From: a candidate division Zixibacteria bacterium HGW-Zixibacteria-1
GTDB taxonomy: Bacteria > Zixibacteria > MSB-5A5 > GN15 > PGXB01
Direction of reading: 5' to 3'
Length of the DNA: 64,000 nucleotides
Assembly (NCBI GenBank): GCA_002838945.1
Contig: PGXB01000016.1
Coordinates: 1 to 64,000 of the forward strand
The stretch's first letter is position 1. Each line of letters begins with the position of its first letter. The position numbers and the translations under genes are program-made. Positions 33,249 through 42,447 of this stretch are shown here, in pieces. The notes under the pieces were generated by a model. The model did no database searches. It saw nothing but the letters and a program-made list of their open reading frames with translations, and was not told the origin of the DNA.

Positions 33249-36158
33249 TTGGTTAAAAAACTTTTTTCTATGGCGATAATGCTTGGTCTGACACTTGGAT
33301 TACTGCTGCCGCAGGCGATCCTTGCCGGTGTCACGGGTAAGATCTCCGGTGTCGTGGCCGATACCGAGACCGGTGAGCCTCTTCCCGGCGTAGCAGTATC
33401 AGTAGTCGGGACCAAGCAGGGCGCTTTGACCGATGAAAATGGTGAATACTATATTCTGAATGTTCCGGTAGGAACATATACGGTCAAAGCATCACTGATT
33501 GGTTTTGCCCCTGTTGATATTACCAACGTCGGCGTTTCCGCTGATTTGACGGCGTACACTGATTTTACTCTGTCCAAGGAAGCGCTTGATCTGGGCAAAA
33601 CAATCGTGGTTAAAGCCGAAAGACCTCTTGTCACCAAAGATAAGACTACCACAGTCAATATCGTGTCAAGAGATGAGCTGCAGCAAATGCCGGTCAGAGG
33701 ATATGACCAGGTCGTGGGTCTGCAGAACAGCGTTGTACGTATGAATTCCAACGTTGATATACGTCAGCGCGGTGGTCGTGAATCATTGGCCAATGGGCCG
33801 GAAATTAACCTGCGCGGCGGCCGTCCGTCCGAGGTAGCCTACTATGTCGATGGCTTCTCGCAGCAGGATCCGCTGTCGGGTATATCGACAGCCAACATCA
33901 ATAACAATGCTATTAAGGAGGTAAAGGTTACATCAGGCGCCTTCTCGGCGGAATACGGACATGTGGCGTCAGGAATTGTGAACGTAGTGACCAATTCCGG
34001 TTCTGATGAATACCATGGCAACCTCGAATTGATAAGTGACAATCCGGCCACCGTGGTCGGCTATGACAGCTATGACCAGAACTGGTATTCGGGCGACTTC
34101 AGCGGCCCCATTCCGGGTCTGGAGAAGGCATATTTCTTCGTCTCAGGCGAGCGGCGCTGGATGGCCGATCGGACGCCTTCCGTTACCACGAAGGACGTTT
34201 ATGAAAAATTCGGCCTGGCGCAGTATTTTGATGAGCCGCAGAGACTGCCGAACAATTTCCTTAAGGGCTGGTCCTACCAGGGCAAGCTTGATTTCCAGCT
34301 TAAAGAGAACATCAAGCTGGCCTTTAATGGAAACGGTTCCTATGATAAGTGGCAGGAATACCGCCATTATTTCCTTAATCCGGCTTTTATCGATCAAGTC
34401 GAGCATACGCCGATGTACATCGACAAGAACTACGGTATCAATGCCAAGATGACTCATACGCTTAACCCCGAAACATACTATAACCTGAGCGTCTCGTATT
34501 TCATGACGGAAAGAACGCGCGGCGACGGCGTCTTGTTCGAAAATTATCTGGATTATGAAAGAACCAATGCGAATCCGGAATATGATTTTCATAATCTGTT
34601 CCGCGAAGGCGACAGCCTGACGGCCAGCGATTTCAATCCGGCCGATACCGGTGATGTGGATACTTTTGTCACTTTCTATGAATCGTACTGGCAGAATTTC
34701 CTGCATCGGAAATCGTCATATATCGGAGTCAAGGGCGACCTGACCAGTCAGGTAACCCGCGCTCATACACTCCAATTCGGATTCGATTTCCAGCGTCATA
34801 CACTGCGCTATTTCGAAAATCTGAACTCGACCCAGGGATTCCTGTCGGAACGCGTCAACCGTTATGGTTTTGATTCTCTCGGCAATGAATCCGACAGTCA
34901 AGACTTCATGAATAATACCAAGCACCCGATCAACCTGGGTGTATATCTTCAGGACCGCTTCGAATGGCGCGATTTCGTGGTCAATGCCGGAGTCCGCTTT
35001 GATTATTTCGATTACAAGGCGGAACGTTTGAGAAACCTGAGCAATCCCTTTGATCCGAATAACACCGAGGACGCGAATAGCGGGACGATTCAGCTTTCGG
35101 ATCTGGAAGCCAGCAAAAAGTTCACCCGGGTATCGCCGCGTCTGGGCATATCATTCCCCGTCAGCGACCAGACCCAGGTTTACATGAACTATGGCAAGTT
35201 CTATCAGCGTCCCGATCTGGTCAGACTTTATGCCGGATACGACTTCCTTGAAGCGCGCGTCGGCGCCGGGTCTTATTATCCTTTCCCGAGTCCGAATCTG
35301 GAACCGGAAAAGATTACGCAGTATGAATTCGGTATCACGCGCCAGCTTGGGGAATTTACCGCTATCGATATAGCGGCATATTACAAGGATGTCGAGGGAT
35401 TGACCCAGATTTATCATCAGGCGGCCATTCCTTATGCCTATGATTTCTTTGCCAATGCCGATTATGGCACGATCAAAGGTGTCGATTTCAACTTGACCAT
35501 GAGACGGAACCGGAACATGAGCATTAACTTGAAGTATTCCCTAAGTTATGCCACCGGCACCGGTTCATACGCTCAGTCAACTTACAACATCGCCTGGAAG
35601 AATTCGCAGGGTATACCCAAGACGACCAATCCGCTCGATTATGATCAGCGGCACAGTCTTATCGGTATGTTCGATCTGCGCACGACCAAGGGTGAAGGGC
35701 CGATGCTCGGCGATATGTATCCGCTCGAAAATGTCGGCCTGAATACGATTATTCAGGTGGCCAGCGGTCTGCCTTATACGCCGATGAAGGTGTATGACGG
35801 CGTCAGCCCGAATGCTTCGGTACAGCAGGAACCGACCGGCGGTATCAATTCCGCCAATCTGGACTGGACATTCACGATTGACATGAAACTGGAAAAGACA
35901 TTCATGTTCGGCGACTACAAGTTGGTCCCGTATGTCTGGGTGAAGAATCTGCTTAATACCCAAAACGAAACGGCGGCCTATGAAGGAACCGGTAAGGCGA
36001 ATGTCTCCGGTTACCTGGAAACGGCCGAGGGCCAGGTTCGTGCTACAAATCCTGATACCGGTGAGGAATTTGCTTATAGATATGATCTGGGCCAGAACAA
36101 CCCGAAAAACTATGCCAATCCCAGGATAATTTATCTTGGACTGAGGTTGTCATTCTGA
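33249..36158 (+). CDS. TonB-dependent receptor with carboxypeptidase-regulatory-like N-terminal domain
   Basis: The 969-residue outer-membrane protein has a signal peptide (ending LLLPQAILA), a carboxypeptidase D regulatory-like domain (about 28-115: GKISGVVADTETGEPLPGV), a plug domain (about 120-240, with VEDGFSQQDPLSG-like and SGAFSAEYGHVASGIVNVVTNSG), and a 22-strand barrel ending in RIIYLGLRLSF with a terminal aromatic residue. The arrangement resembles SusC-like receptors, but no SusD partner is present. The start is TTG at 33249, nine bases after AAAGGAGG. The next two genes are close and are probably co-expressed. The ligand is unknown. Confidence 0.92.
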   Translation: MVKKLFSMAIMLGLTLGLLLPQAILAGVTGKISGVVADTETGEPLPGVAVSVVGTKQGALTDENGEYYILNVPVGTYTVKASLIGFAPVDITNVGVSADLTAYTDFTLSKEALDLGKTIVVKAERPLVTKDKTTTVNIVSRDELQQMPVRGYDQVVGLQNSVVRMNSNVDIRQRGGRESLANGPEINLRGGRPSEVAYYVDGFSQQDPLSGISTANINNNAIKEVKVTSGAFSAEYGHVASGIVNVVTNSGSDEYHGNLELISDNPATVVGYDSYDQNWYSGDFSGPIPGLEKAYFFVSGERRWMADRTPSVTTKDVYEKFGLAQYFDEPQRLPNNFLKGWSYQGKLDFQLKENIKLAFNGNGSYDKWQEYRHYFLNPAFIDQVEHTPMYIDKNYGINAKMTHTLNPETYYNLSVSYFMTERTRGDGVLFENYLDYERTNANPEYDFHNLFREGDSLTASDFNPADTGDVDTFVTFYESYWQNFLHRKSSYIGVKGDLTSQVTRAHTLQFGFDFQRHTLRYFENLNSTQGFLSERVNRYGFDSLGNESDSQDFMNNTKHPINLGVYLQDRFEWRDFVVNAGVRFDYFDYKAERLRNLSNPFDPNNTEDANSGTIQLSDLEASKKFTRVSPRLGISFPVSDQTQVYMNYGKFYQRPDLVRLYAGYDFLEARVGAGSYYPFPSPNLEPEKITQYEFGITRQLGEFTAIDIAAYYKDVEGLTQIYHQAAIPYAYDFFANADYGTIKGVDFNLTMRRNRNMSINLKYSLSYATGTGSYAQSTYNIAWKNSQGIPKTTNPLDYDQRHSLIGMFDLRTTKGEGPMLGDMYPLENVGLNTIIQVASGLPYTPMKVYDGVSPNASVQQEPTGGINSANLDWTFTIDMKLEKTFMFGDYKLVPYVWVKNLLNTQNETAAYEGTGKANVSGYLETAEGQVRATNPDTGEEFAYRYDLGQNNPKNYANPRIIYLGLRLSF

Positions 36159-36178
36159 GCATGATAAGGAGTAATGAA

Positions 36179-39100
36179 ATGAAAATAAAATATTTAGTCT
36201 GTGTTATTGTGCTCCTTTTTGCTCTGTCGTCTGTGGCGGCACCGCCTGCCGGCAGACTGCCCATGGCATATAAAGGCAGTGCAGCAATGCGGGTAGATAA
36301 CACAACATATATCGATGCCAACCGCATCCTTATGTTTGTCACCAACCACGGCAACTTCGGCCGGGATTTATCCGACCTGTTCGGATATGATTACGGAACC
36401 TGGTTCCCGTACACCGGCGATACCGCCGACATTGGCGGCAATATCGACAAGGCCGGTGACTTCTCTCCTTACTATGCCGGCGGATTGTGGATTGGGGCCA
36501 TCGATTCGGCGTCTGATTCAGCCCTGGTCATAATTTCCGAATATAGTGACGAGTATGTTCCGGGGCCGATGGTCGGGGGTACCTTCCAGGAGGATGGCCC
36601 GGCATTTAAGGTCTACAAGTTGTTTCGGGACAGTCTTGCAAATAATCCCAATCAGGCCTACCTGGATTACCTGGCCAATGCCATCGGTCAGGGCGCCCCG
36701 TATCTGGTGACCAACGAGGGCGACACCATTCCGGATATGATCGGTGATCAGATGTGCTGGTCGGTTTTCAATGATGCTGATCCTGATCAACATGTCAATG
36801 ATGCCGGTTGGACGAGTCCTCTCGGAATCGAAGTCAGAAATACTACTTTTGCCTTTGATAGACAGGGTTCGCTGGGCAATATCGTGATTATCCGGCTCCA
36901 TGTGTTTAACAAAGGCAATCGTGTCCTCAAGAACTGCTATTTCTCGATATGGTCGGATCCCGACCTGGGCAGCGCCGGTGATGACCTGGTCGGCTGCGAC
37001 ACCACGCTTGGTCTTGGTTATGTGTATAACGATTCCAATAATGACAGCCAGTATGGTGAAGCGCCGCCGGCGCTTGGTATCGACTTTTTCCAGGGTCCGC
37101 TTGTTGCGGGTAATCCGACCGATACCGCTTTTATGTGGGGTGATACTATCCCCGGATTTAGGAATCTGGGAATGACTTCGTTTAATAAGTATATCAACGG
37201 TACCGACCCGGATAATAATGATGAAACTTATTATTATATGCGCGGTTTGAATCGTGATGGTACCAATTATATTTATAATGGCCAAGTATTGAAGTTCGTC
37301 CATACCGGTAATCCCGTCACCGAAAGCGGCGACCTCGATATCGCTCCGGCCGACCGCCGCTGGATGCAGAGCACCGGCCCGATCACGTTCCGGCCGGGTG
37401 ACAGCACTGAAATTCTGGCCGCGATCATCGTCGGACAGGGCAACAACAATTTGAATTCAATCACTGTTGTCAAGCAGCTCGATGATTTCGCCCAGCAGTT
37501 GTATGAAAACGGATTCAATCCGCCGAAACCGCCGGCCAGACCGGTTGTTTCGCTTACCAAACTTCATAAAGAGCTGGTTCTGACCTGGACCGACGTCTCG
37601 GAAACGGATCCGGGTGATTTCGACTTCGAAGGTTACTCGGTATGGCAGGGAACGTCCGCCTCGGGTCCGTGGACCTTGGTCAAGACCTGGGATGTCATTA
37701 ATGATTATGATAAGGCCCTGGTCGATAGTTTGACCGATCTCGAAACCGGCCTTGTTCTGCCTGACATCAAGCGGGCCGTCAAGAACACCGGTTTGGCTTA
37801 TTCATATACGATTGATAAGGACGCTCTTCTCAATGAGGACCTGAAAGACGTTACGACTTATTATTTCAGGGTTACCGCTTTCTCGTTCGGCTACTACTAT
37901 AATGGTAAATTGGTTCCCAATCAGGACCGTTTCCTTGAGAGCCAGACGATCGTTAGGGCGCAGCCCCAGGCGGCGCCGGCCGGTATTAATTTCAGCAACA
38001 ATCCTCATGACATGCTGGAAGTGACGCATGCCACCGGAGCTTCCGATGGTTACCTTGAACCGATTGTGACCGATCCCTGGGCTCTGACCGGTGATTCCTA
38101 CCTGGTCGATTTCGGCCTGGATACGGTCGTCGAGGTAGATGAATATACTGACGACTATTATACCGTCGATACCACCATCGGACCCGATACATGTGATGCC
38201 GACTGGGATGTCACCGGCGATTCTATTATAGTGTATCTTTGTGAATATTATGATTCGACTCTGGATTCATCCATCTTCCATTCGGATACAACCACTGTTA
38301 TTAGTACTTTCTGGAACGCCTATAATACGACCACCAATGACACCCTGGTTCAGAGAAACTTCAATCTCTCGGGTGATGATGCTTACCAGATTTATGACGG
38401 GTTCCAATTGAAGGTCATCGGACCTCCTCTGGCAGGCAAGCGCTATACTTATGCCGGCGCCGATCCGCCGAATCTCAGCCCGGTCGCTGTGGCCGAGCAG
38501 GATTATGAAGGCGGCCGCTGGATCACGGGTGGAAACCATGGCGGCGAAATCTTCTTCGGCGGTGTCTTTATGGAGCCGAATTTCTGGGGGCCGACATCGC
38601 TTGATCCTATGATTGATTATCCGGTCATGGAAGTTCACTTCCGTCCGATGGCCTCCTATACCGATCTTAATGGAGATGGCGTGTATACCATCGGTGAACC
38701 GTATGTGGTCGATGATCCGAGTGAAACGCAGAATGCATTTATGTATCAGACCTTCTCAGGTGGCGCCTATCTGGGCTTTAATCCGGTTCCATTTACGGTA
38801 TGGGATGTGACCGATCCAGATAATCCGAGACAAGTCAATGTCGTTGTCCGCGATCGTGACCAGAACGGCCAGTGGGATCTTAATTATGCACCACTGGTAC
38901 CGGATCCACTTTTACCGAATAATGGCGACATGCAGTATAACTATTGCTGGCTGCTGAACACCGATTATGATCCGACCGGAACATATTATGGTGACGGCAC
39001 CGGCGGAAGTATCGACTTCTGGAGCTATGCCAACGGCAATGGTGTCTGGGATGCTGCCTGGTGTCTGTGGGTCAATGACCGCGGGACCGGCGGTATGCTC

Positions 39101-39523
39101 GCCGAGGAAAGTTATTTTACACTTTATCCGAATATCGTAATCAAGGCCGACGACTCTTATACCTTCTCGAGTGAGGCCAATACTAAATCGTACAGTGAAT
39201 CCGAACTCGATGCCATTAAGGCGGTTCCGAACCCGTTCTATATGGTCGGTCCGTACGATCCATCACCCGGCAGTTATCAGGTATGTTTCCATCATCTTCC
39301 TGAAAAGTGCAACATCGAGATTTATAATCTCGGCGGCGACCTGATCAGGACGCTTGAAAAGGATGACCCCACGACGGCGATTGCCTGCTGGGATATCCTG
39401 ACCGAGCAGGGCTTACCGGTGTCTTCCGGTATATACATTTATGTTGTTAACGCTGAAGGCTTCGGCACGAAGATCGGCAAGATGGCGGTCTTTGTCCAAG
39501 AAGAAGTGCTTAACATCTACTAG
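36179..39523 (+). CDS. Large secreted protein with FlgD/type IX-like C-terminal domain
   Basis: This protein of about 1114 residues has a signal peptide (MKIKYLVCVIVLLFALSSVAA). The middle has fibronectin III-like stretches (for example PARPVVSLTKLHKELVLTW near 450) and many acidic, Asp-rich turns that could bind calcium. The C-terminal 85 residues match FlgD-like Ig or type IX secretion C-terminal domains: VPNPFY, IEIYNLGGDLIRTLE, WDILTEQGLPVSSGIYIY and KMAVF. I recognise no enzyme motif. An ATG at 36161 is in frame, but the ATG at 36179 follows AAGGAG at 36166-36171 with ideal spacing. It lies between the TonB receptor and the PorV-like gene, so export through a type IX-like route or assembly at the surface is likely. 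Confidence 0.8.
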   Translation: MKIKYLVCVIVLLFALSSVAAPPAGRLPMAYKGSAAMRVDNTTYIDANRILMFVTNHGNFGRDLSDLFGYDYGTWFPYTGDTADIGGNIDKAGDFSPYYAGGLWIGAIDSASDSALVIISEYSDEYVPGPMVGGTFQEDGPAFKVYKLFRDSLANNPNQAYLDYLANAIGQGAPYLVTNEGDTIPDMIGDQMCWSVFNDADPDQHVNDAGWTSPLGIEVRNTTFAFDRQGSLGNIVIIRLHVFNKGNRVLKNCYFSIWSDPDLGSAGDDLVGCDTTLGLGYVYNDSNNDSQYGEAPPALGIDFFQGPLVAGNPTDTAFMWGDTIPGFRNLGMTSFNKYINGTDPDNNDETYYYMRGLNRDGTNYIYNGQVLKFVHTGNPVTESGDLDIAPADRRWMQSTGPITFRPGDSTEILAAIIVGQGNNNLNSITVVKQLDDFAQQLYENGFNPPKPPARPVVSLTKLHKELVLTWTDVSETDPGDFDFEGYSVWQGTSASGPWTLVKTWDVINDYDKALVDSLTDLETGLVLPDIKRAVKNTGLAYSYTIDKDALLNEDLKDVTTYYFRVTAFSFGYYYNGKLVPNQDRFLESQTIVRAQPQAAPAGINFSNNPHDMLEVTHATGASDGYLEPIVTDPWALTGDSYLVDFGLDTVVEVDEYTDDYYTVDTTIGPDTCDADWDVTGDSIIVYLCEYYDSTLDSSIFHSDTTTVISTFWNAYNTTTNDTLVQRNFNLSGDDAYQIYDGFQLKVIGPPLAGKRYTYAGADPPNLSPVAVAEQDYEGGRWITGGNHGGEIFFGGVFMEPNFWGPTSLDPMIDYPVMEVHFRPMASYTDLNGDGVYTIGEPYVVDDPSETQNAFMYQTFSGGAYLGFNPVPFTVWDVTDPDNPRQVNVVVRDRDQNGQWDLNYAPLVPDPLLPNNGDMQYNYCWLLNTDYDPTGTYYGDGTGGSIDFWSYANGNGVWDAAWCLWVNDRGTGGMLAEESYFTLYPNIVIKADDSYTFSSEANTKSYSESELDAIKAVPNPFYMVGPYDPSPGSYQVCFHHLPEKCNIEIYNLGGDLIRTLEKDDPTTAIACWDILTEQGLPVSSGIYIYVVNAEGFGTKIGKMAVFVQEEVLNIY

Positions 39524-39540
39524 ACAAGGAGGATAAGTAA

Positions 39541-40530
39541 ATGAAAAATAAAGTTCTTATTCCGTTGATTGTTCTCCTTGTAATAAGCCTTTGTTCGGCT
39601 TATGCGGAGAACGTCCCGCGAATCGGCACTGCGGGTGCACAGGAATTGCGTATCCCGGTGGGATCGCGAGGAACTGCCATGGGTGGTGCCATAATCTCCG
39701 ATGTCTCCGGTGTGGAGTCCATGTATTGGAATCCCGCCGGTCTGGCCGGCCTTGCAGGAACCGAGGTGATGTTCAGTTATCTTCCTTATATAGCTGACAT
39801 CAACGTCAATTTCTTCGGGGCCGCCACCAACATCGCGGATTTTGGCACAATTGGCGTAGGTGCCAAGATCGTGGCAGTCGGTGATATGGAAGAAACCACC
39901 AATTATGAACCGGATGGAACCGGTCGAATATTTAATCCGACCTTTTCGGTTCTCACCCTGACTTATGCCAGGGAATTAACCTATCGGGTTTCATTCGGTC
40001 TGACCGGAACTTTCATTCATGAAAGCATATTCGAAGCCAGTGCCACCGGTTTCGCTTTTGATGTCGGTTTCATATATGATCCCGGTTGGCGCGGATTGAA
40101 GGTCGGCATGGTGATAAAGAACTACGGTCCCGAGATGAATTTCGGCGGCCGTGGTTTTGATCAGGTCCTGAATGACAATCCGGTTCGCCCCATTTCGGCC
40201 CCATTCGATCTGCCGAGTTCGTTTAATCTGGGCGTTTCATATAATTTCTTTGAAAACGAAAGAAACGTCGCCATGTTGTCGAGCAATTTCATGTCCAACA
40301 ACTATTCGAACGATCTGTGGCAGGGCGGTCTTGAATATGTTTTTGACGGCAAATATTCACTCCGGGCCGGATATAATTACTCCGACCAGGATGCTTATTT
40401 GTATGGTGCCAGCTTCGGCGCCGGTCTGATATTCAGAATCGCCGGGACCGATGTGAATTTCGAATATTCCTGGACTGAGACTGAAACTTTTGACGCTAAC
40501 CAGTATTTTACGGCTAAAATCAACTTCTAA
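39541..40530 (+). CDS. PorV/UPF0164-like outer-membrane protein
   Basis: The 329-residue protein has a signal peptide (MKNKVLIPLIVLLVISLCSAYA) and a FadL-like barrel. The N-terminal RIGTAGAQELRIPVGSRGTAMGGA and ESMYWNPAGLAG segments are typical of PorV/PorQ and UPF0164 proteins. In type IX secretion PorV escorts cargo with C-terminal sorting domains at the outer membrane. The neighbouring secreted protein carries such a C-terminal domain. No other Por or Gld gene is in the window, so a full type IX system is not shown. The gene follows after 17 bases, with GGAGG at 39528-39532. Confidence 0.82.
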   Translation: MKNKVLIPLIVLLVISLCSAYAENVPRIGTAGAQELRIPVGSRGTAMGGAIISDVSGVESMYWNPAGLAGLAGTEVMFSYLPYIADINVNFFGAATNIADFGTIGVGAKIVAVGDMEETTNYEPDGTGRIFNPTFSVLTLTYARELTYRVSFGLTGTFIHESIFEASATGFAFDVGFIYDPGWRGLKVGMVIKNYGPEMNFGGRGFDQVLNDNPVRPISAPFDLPSSFNLGVSYNFFENERNVAMLSSNFMSNNYSNDLWQGGLEYVFDGKYSLRAGYNYSDQDAYLYGASFGAGLIFRIAGTDVNFEYSWTETETFDANQYFTAKINF

Positions 40531-40550
40531 CTCCTTGTGCGTTAGTGACG

Positions 40551-40580
40551 GCCGGGTGACCACTTTGATGGTCGCCCGGC
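40551..40580 (+). terminator. Intrinsic terminator after the outer-membrane trio
   Basis: GCCGGGTGACCA (40551-40562) and TGGTCGCCCGGC (40569-40580) form a twelve-pair stem with one wobble pair and a six-base loop, followed by TATTTTTTTA. Confidence 0.93.
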
Positions 40581-40590
40581 TATTTTTTTA

Positions 40591-40620
40591 TTGATTAATT
40601 AACTCTCAAGACTATTTATT
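40591..40620 (+). promoter_or_regulatory. Candidate promoter of the peptidoglycan-fragment operon
   Basis: TTGATT at 40591-40596 is followed 16 to 18 bases later by TATTTA or TTTATT (40613-40620). Transcription would begin within about ten bases of the ATG at 40628, and there is no ribosome site, so this message may be leaderless. Confidence 0.35.
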
Positions 40621-40627
40621 GACGCAT

Positions 40628-41428
40628 ATGAATTATGGCATAATTATCAGGAACTGCACCGATCTCAGGGCCGGACCGGCCTTCCGAACCGAGCGCAGGA
40701 GCCAGTTGCTTTTCAACGAACCGGTTAAGATCGGGGCGGAGCGAAAAGGCTATTATAAAGTATATCAAAATGACGGCTATGAAGGCTGGGTAGATACGCG
40801 GGCTTTACTGAAAATAACGACCAAGGAGTTTCGGCAAAAGTGTGATAGTCTCAATTACCTGGTTATATCAAAAACGGCACGAGTGATGTCTGGTAAATCC
40901 GAAAGTTCGACGTGCCCGGCTCTCCTTTTTTACGGCACTAAATTGGCTGTCAGGAGAAACTCGGGCGCTAAGATCGTTTTTGATATGCCCGGTGGCGGGC
41001 GTGCGACGATTTCGAAAAAAAATATCGCAACGATTGCCGGGCACAAGTCGCCGATAAATGTTCACTCCGGCGTTATTAAAGAAGCGCGGAAGTTCCTTGG
41101 AACGCCCTATCTTTGGGGCGGCGTGACACCCTTCGGGTACGATTGTTCGGGGTTGGTGCAGGCAATATATGGCAGGTTCGGAATCATACTGCCTCGCGAT
41201 AGTATTGATCAACGCCAATGCGGTCGTGAAGTCAATAGAGAAGAGGTGAAAAGGGGCGACTTGCTGTTCTTCAAGGGGCATGTCGCGATTGCCATTGATG
41301 AGTATCGCATTATTCATTCATCTCTCGGCGAAGGGGGAGTGGCGGAAAACAGTCTTCTTCCGGGAGCGTTCGGCTTTCGGCAGGATTTATTCGATTCCTT
41401 CATTACCGCCAGGAGGGTAGTGCCATAG
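40628..41428 (+). CDS. SH3-NlpC/P60 cysteine peptidase for cell-wall peptides
   Basis: The 266-residue protein has two SH3-like domains (about 1-130) and an NlpC/P60 domain with catalytic C173 (YDCSGL), H218 (GHVAI) and H230 (IIHSS). The layout is that of YkfC-type gamma-D-glutamyl-L-diamino acid endopeptidases, which trim peptides released from peptidoglycan. No signal peptide is visible, which fits an intracellular recycling enzyme. A TTG start at 40619 is possible; the ATG at 40628 is preferred. The next gene, an L-Ala-D/L-Glu epimerase homologue, is the classic neighbour of YkfC in Bacillus. Confidence 0.88.
   Translation: MNYGIIIRNCTDLRAGPAFRTERRSQLLFNEPVKIGAERKGYYKVYQNDGYEGWVDTRALLKITTKEFRQKCDSLNYLVISKTARVMSGKSESSTCPALLFYGTKLAVRRNSGAKIVFDMPGGGRATISKKNIATIAGHKSPINVHSGVIKEARKFLGTPYLWGGVTPFGYDCSGLVQAIYGRFGIILPRDSIDQRQCGREVNREEVKRGDLLFFKGHVAIAIDEYRIIHSSLGEGGVAENSLLPGAFGFRQDLFDSFITARRVVP
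41411..41417 (+). promoter_or_regulatory. Ribosome binding site that decides an unusual start
   Basis: AGGAGGG at 41411-41417 lies inside the last codons of the NlpC/P60 gene. Seven bases after it comes ATA at 41425, in frame with the epimerase and overlapping the TAG stop (ATAG). No ATG, GTG or TTG in that frame occurs until TTG at 41650, far inside the conserved domain. Confidence 0.6.
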
Positions 41429-42447
41429 CCATCGACATTTTTGCCCTGAAACTGCCCCTGAAGCAAACCTTTCGGGTCTCCGCCGGATCAGCCGATTTCA
41501 GAAAAAATTATTTTATATCGATCGATGACAAAACATTCGGCGAAGCGGCCGGTTCGGTTTTTTACGGGCCCGATGAAAAGGCGATTCTTGCCGACCTGCA
41601 GATTGCCCGTTCGTTTCTGGAGGAGACAAATCCGGGGTCGGCGGATGCCTTGAATGATCTGACCGGGCTTGAAATCAATCCGGTCTCCAAGGCGGCTGTT
41701 TCCGGTCTTATCGTGAATTATCTTTCAAAGACGAAATCGATATTTCCCTGGAAGGTCATAGGTCTTGATGCGCCGCCTCGAATGAAAACCTCATTTACGG
41801 TAAGTCTCGATGATACCGATAAAATGTATGATAGTATTGCCTCCTCGCCTTATCCCATTATTAAAATTAAACTGGGATCGCCGGACGATGAAAAATTGAT
41901 TCTCAGGCTTTCAGAAATTTCGGGCAAGGTCTTTCGTATTGACGCCAATGGCGGCTGGCAGCCCGATATGGCGGAGAGGATGGTTTATTTGCTCAATCGT
42001 CTTGATGTCCAATTGATAGAACAGCCGACCGATCTCAAATATATCCGCGACTGGAAATACATTAAGGATCATTCGAAGGCCTCTCTCATTTTAGATGAGG
42101 GTTTGAGCACACTTGATGATTACCGGAATTACAGTGATTATATCGACGGTGTTAATATAAAAATGGCCAAATCGGGAGGAATCACCGAAGCGGTCAGAAT
42201 CGCCCGTCAGGTGCGCCGGGATAAACTGAAGGTTATGCTGGGATGTATGGTGGAATCATCGGTAGCGCTGTCCCAGGCGGTTTATATGGCATCCCTGGCC
42301 GATTACCTTGACTTTGATGGACCATTACTTCTAAAAAGCATGATTGCCGGCGGAATTGATTTTAATCTTGAAAATGTTTATGTCGATGAAGATATTATTG
42401 GCGGCCCAAAAATAAAAAAGGAATTTCTGGATGCCCGGACGCGATAA
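41425..42447 (+). CDS. L-Ala-D/L-Glu epimerase (enolase superfamily), apparent AUA start
   Basis: This enzyme epimerises L-Ala-D-Glu to L-Ala-L-Glu so that murein peptides can be reused. Counting from the ATA at 41425 the protein has 340 residues, the normal length. It keeps the enolase-superfamily site: KIK at K147 and K149, metal ligands D173 (DANGGW), E199 (IEQP) and D224 (DEG), and K246 in the NIKMAKSGG region. The stretch before the first conventional start (TTG at 41650) encodes the usual N-terminal capping domain, beginning AIDIFALKLPLKQTFRVSAG, so a start at 41650 would remove an essential part. The alternative is a sequence error or a true start at the ATC at 41431. It overlaps the amidase gene by 17 bases. 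Confidence 0.85.
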   Translation: MAIDIFALKLPLKQTFRVSAGSADFRKNYFISIDDKTFGEAAGSVFYGPDEKAILADLQIARSFLEETNPGSADALNDLTGLEINPVSKAAVSGLIVNYLSKTKSIFPWKVIGLDAPPRMKTSFTVSLDDTDKMYDSIASSPYPIIKIKLGSPDDEKLILRLSEISGKVFRIDANGGWQPDMAERMVYLLNRLDVQLIEQPTDLKYIRDWKYIKDHSKASLILDEGLSTLDDYRNYSDYIDGVNIKMAKSGGITEAVRIARQVRRDKLKVMLGCMVESSVALSQAVYMASLADYLDFDGPLLLKSMIAGGIDFNLENVYVDEDIIGGPKIKKEFLDARTR

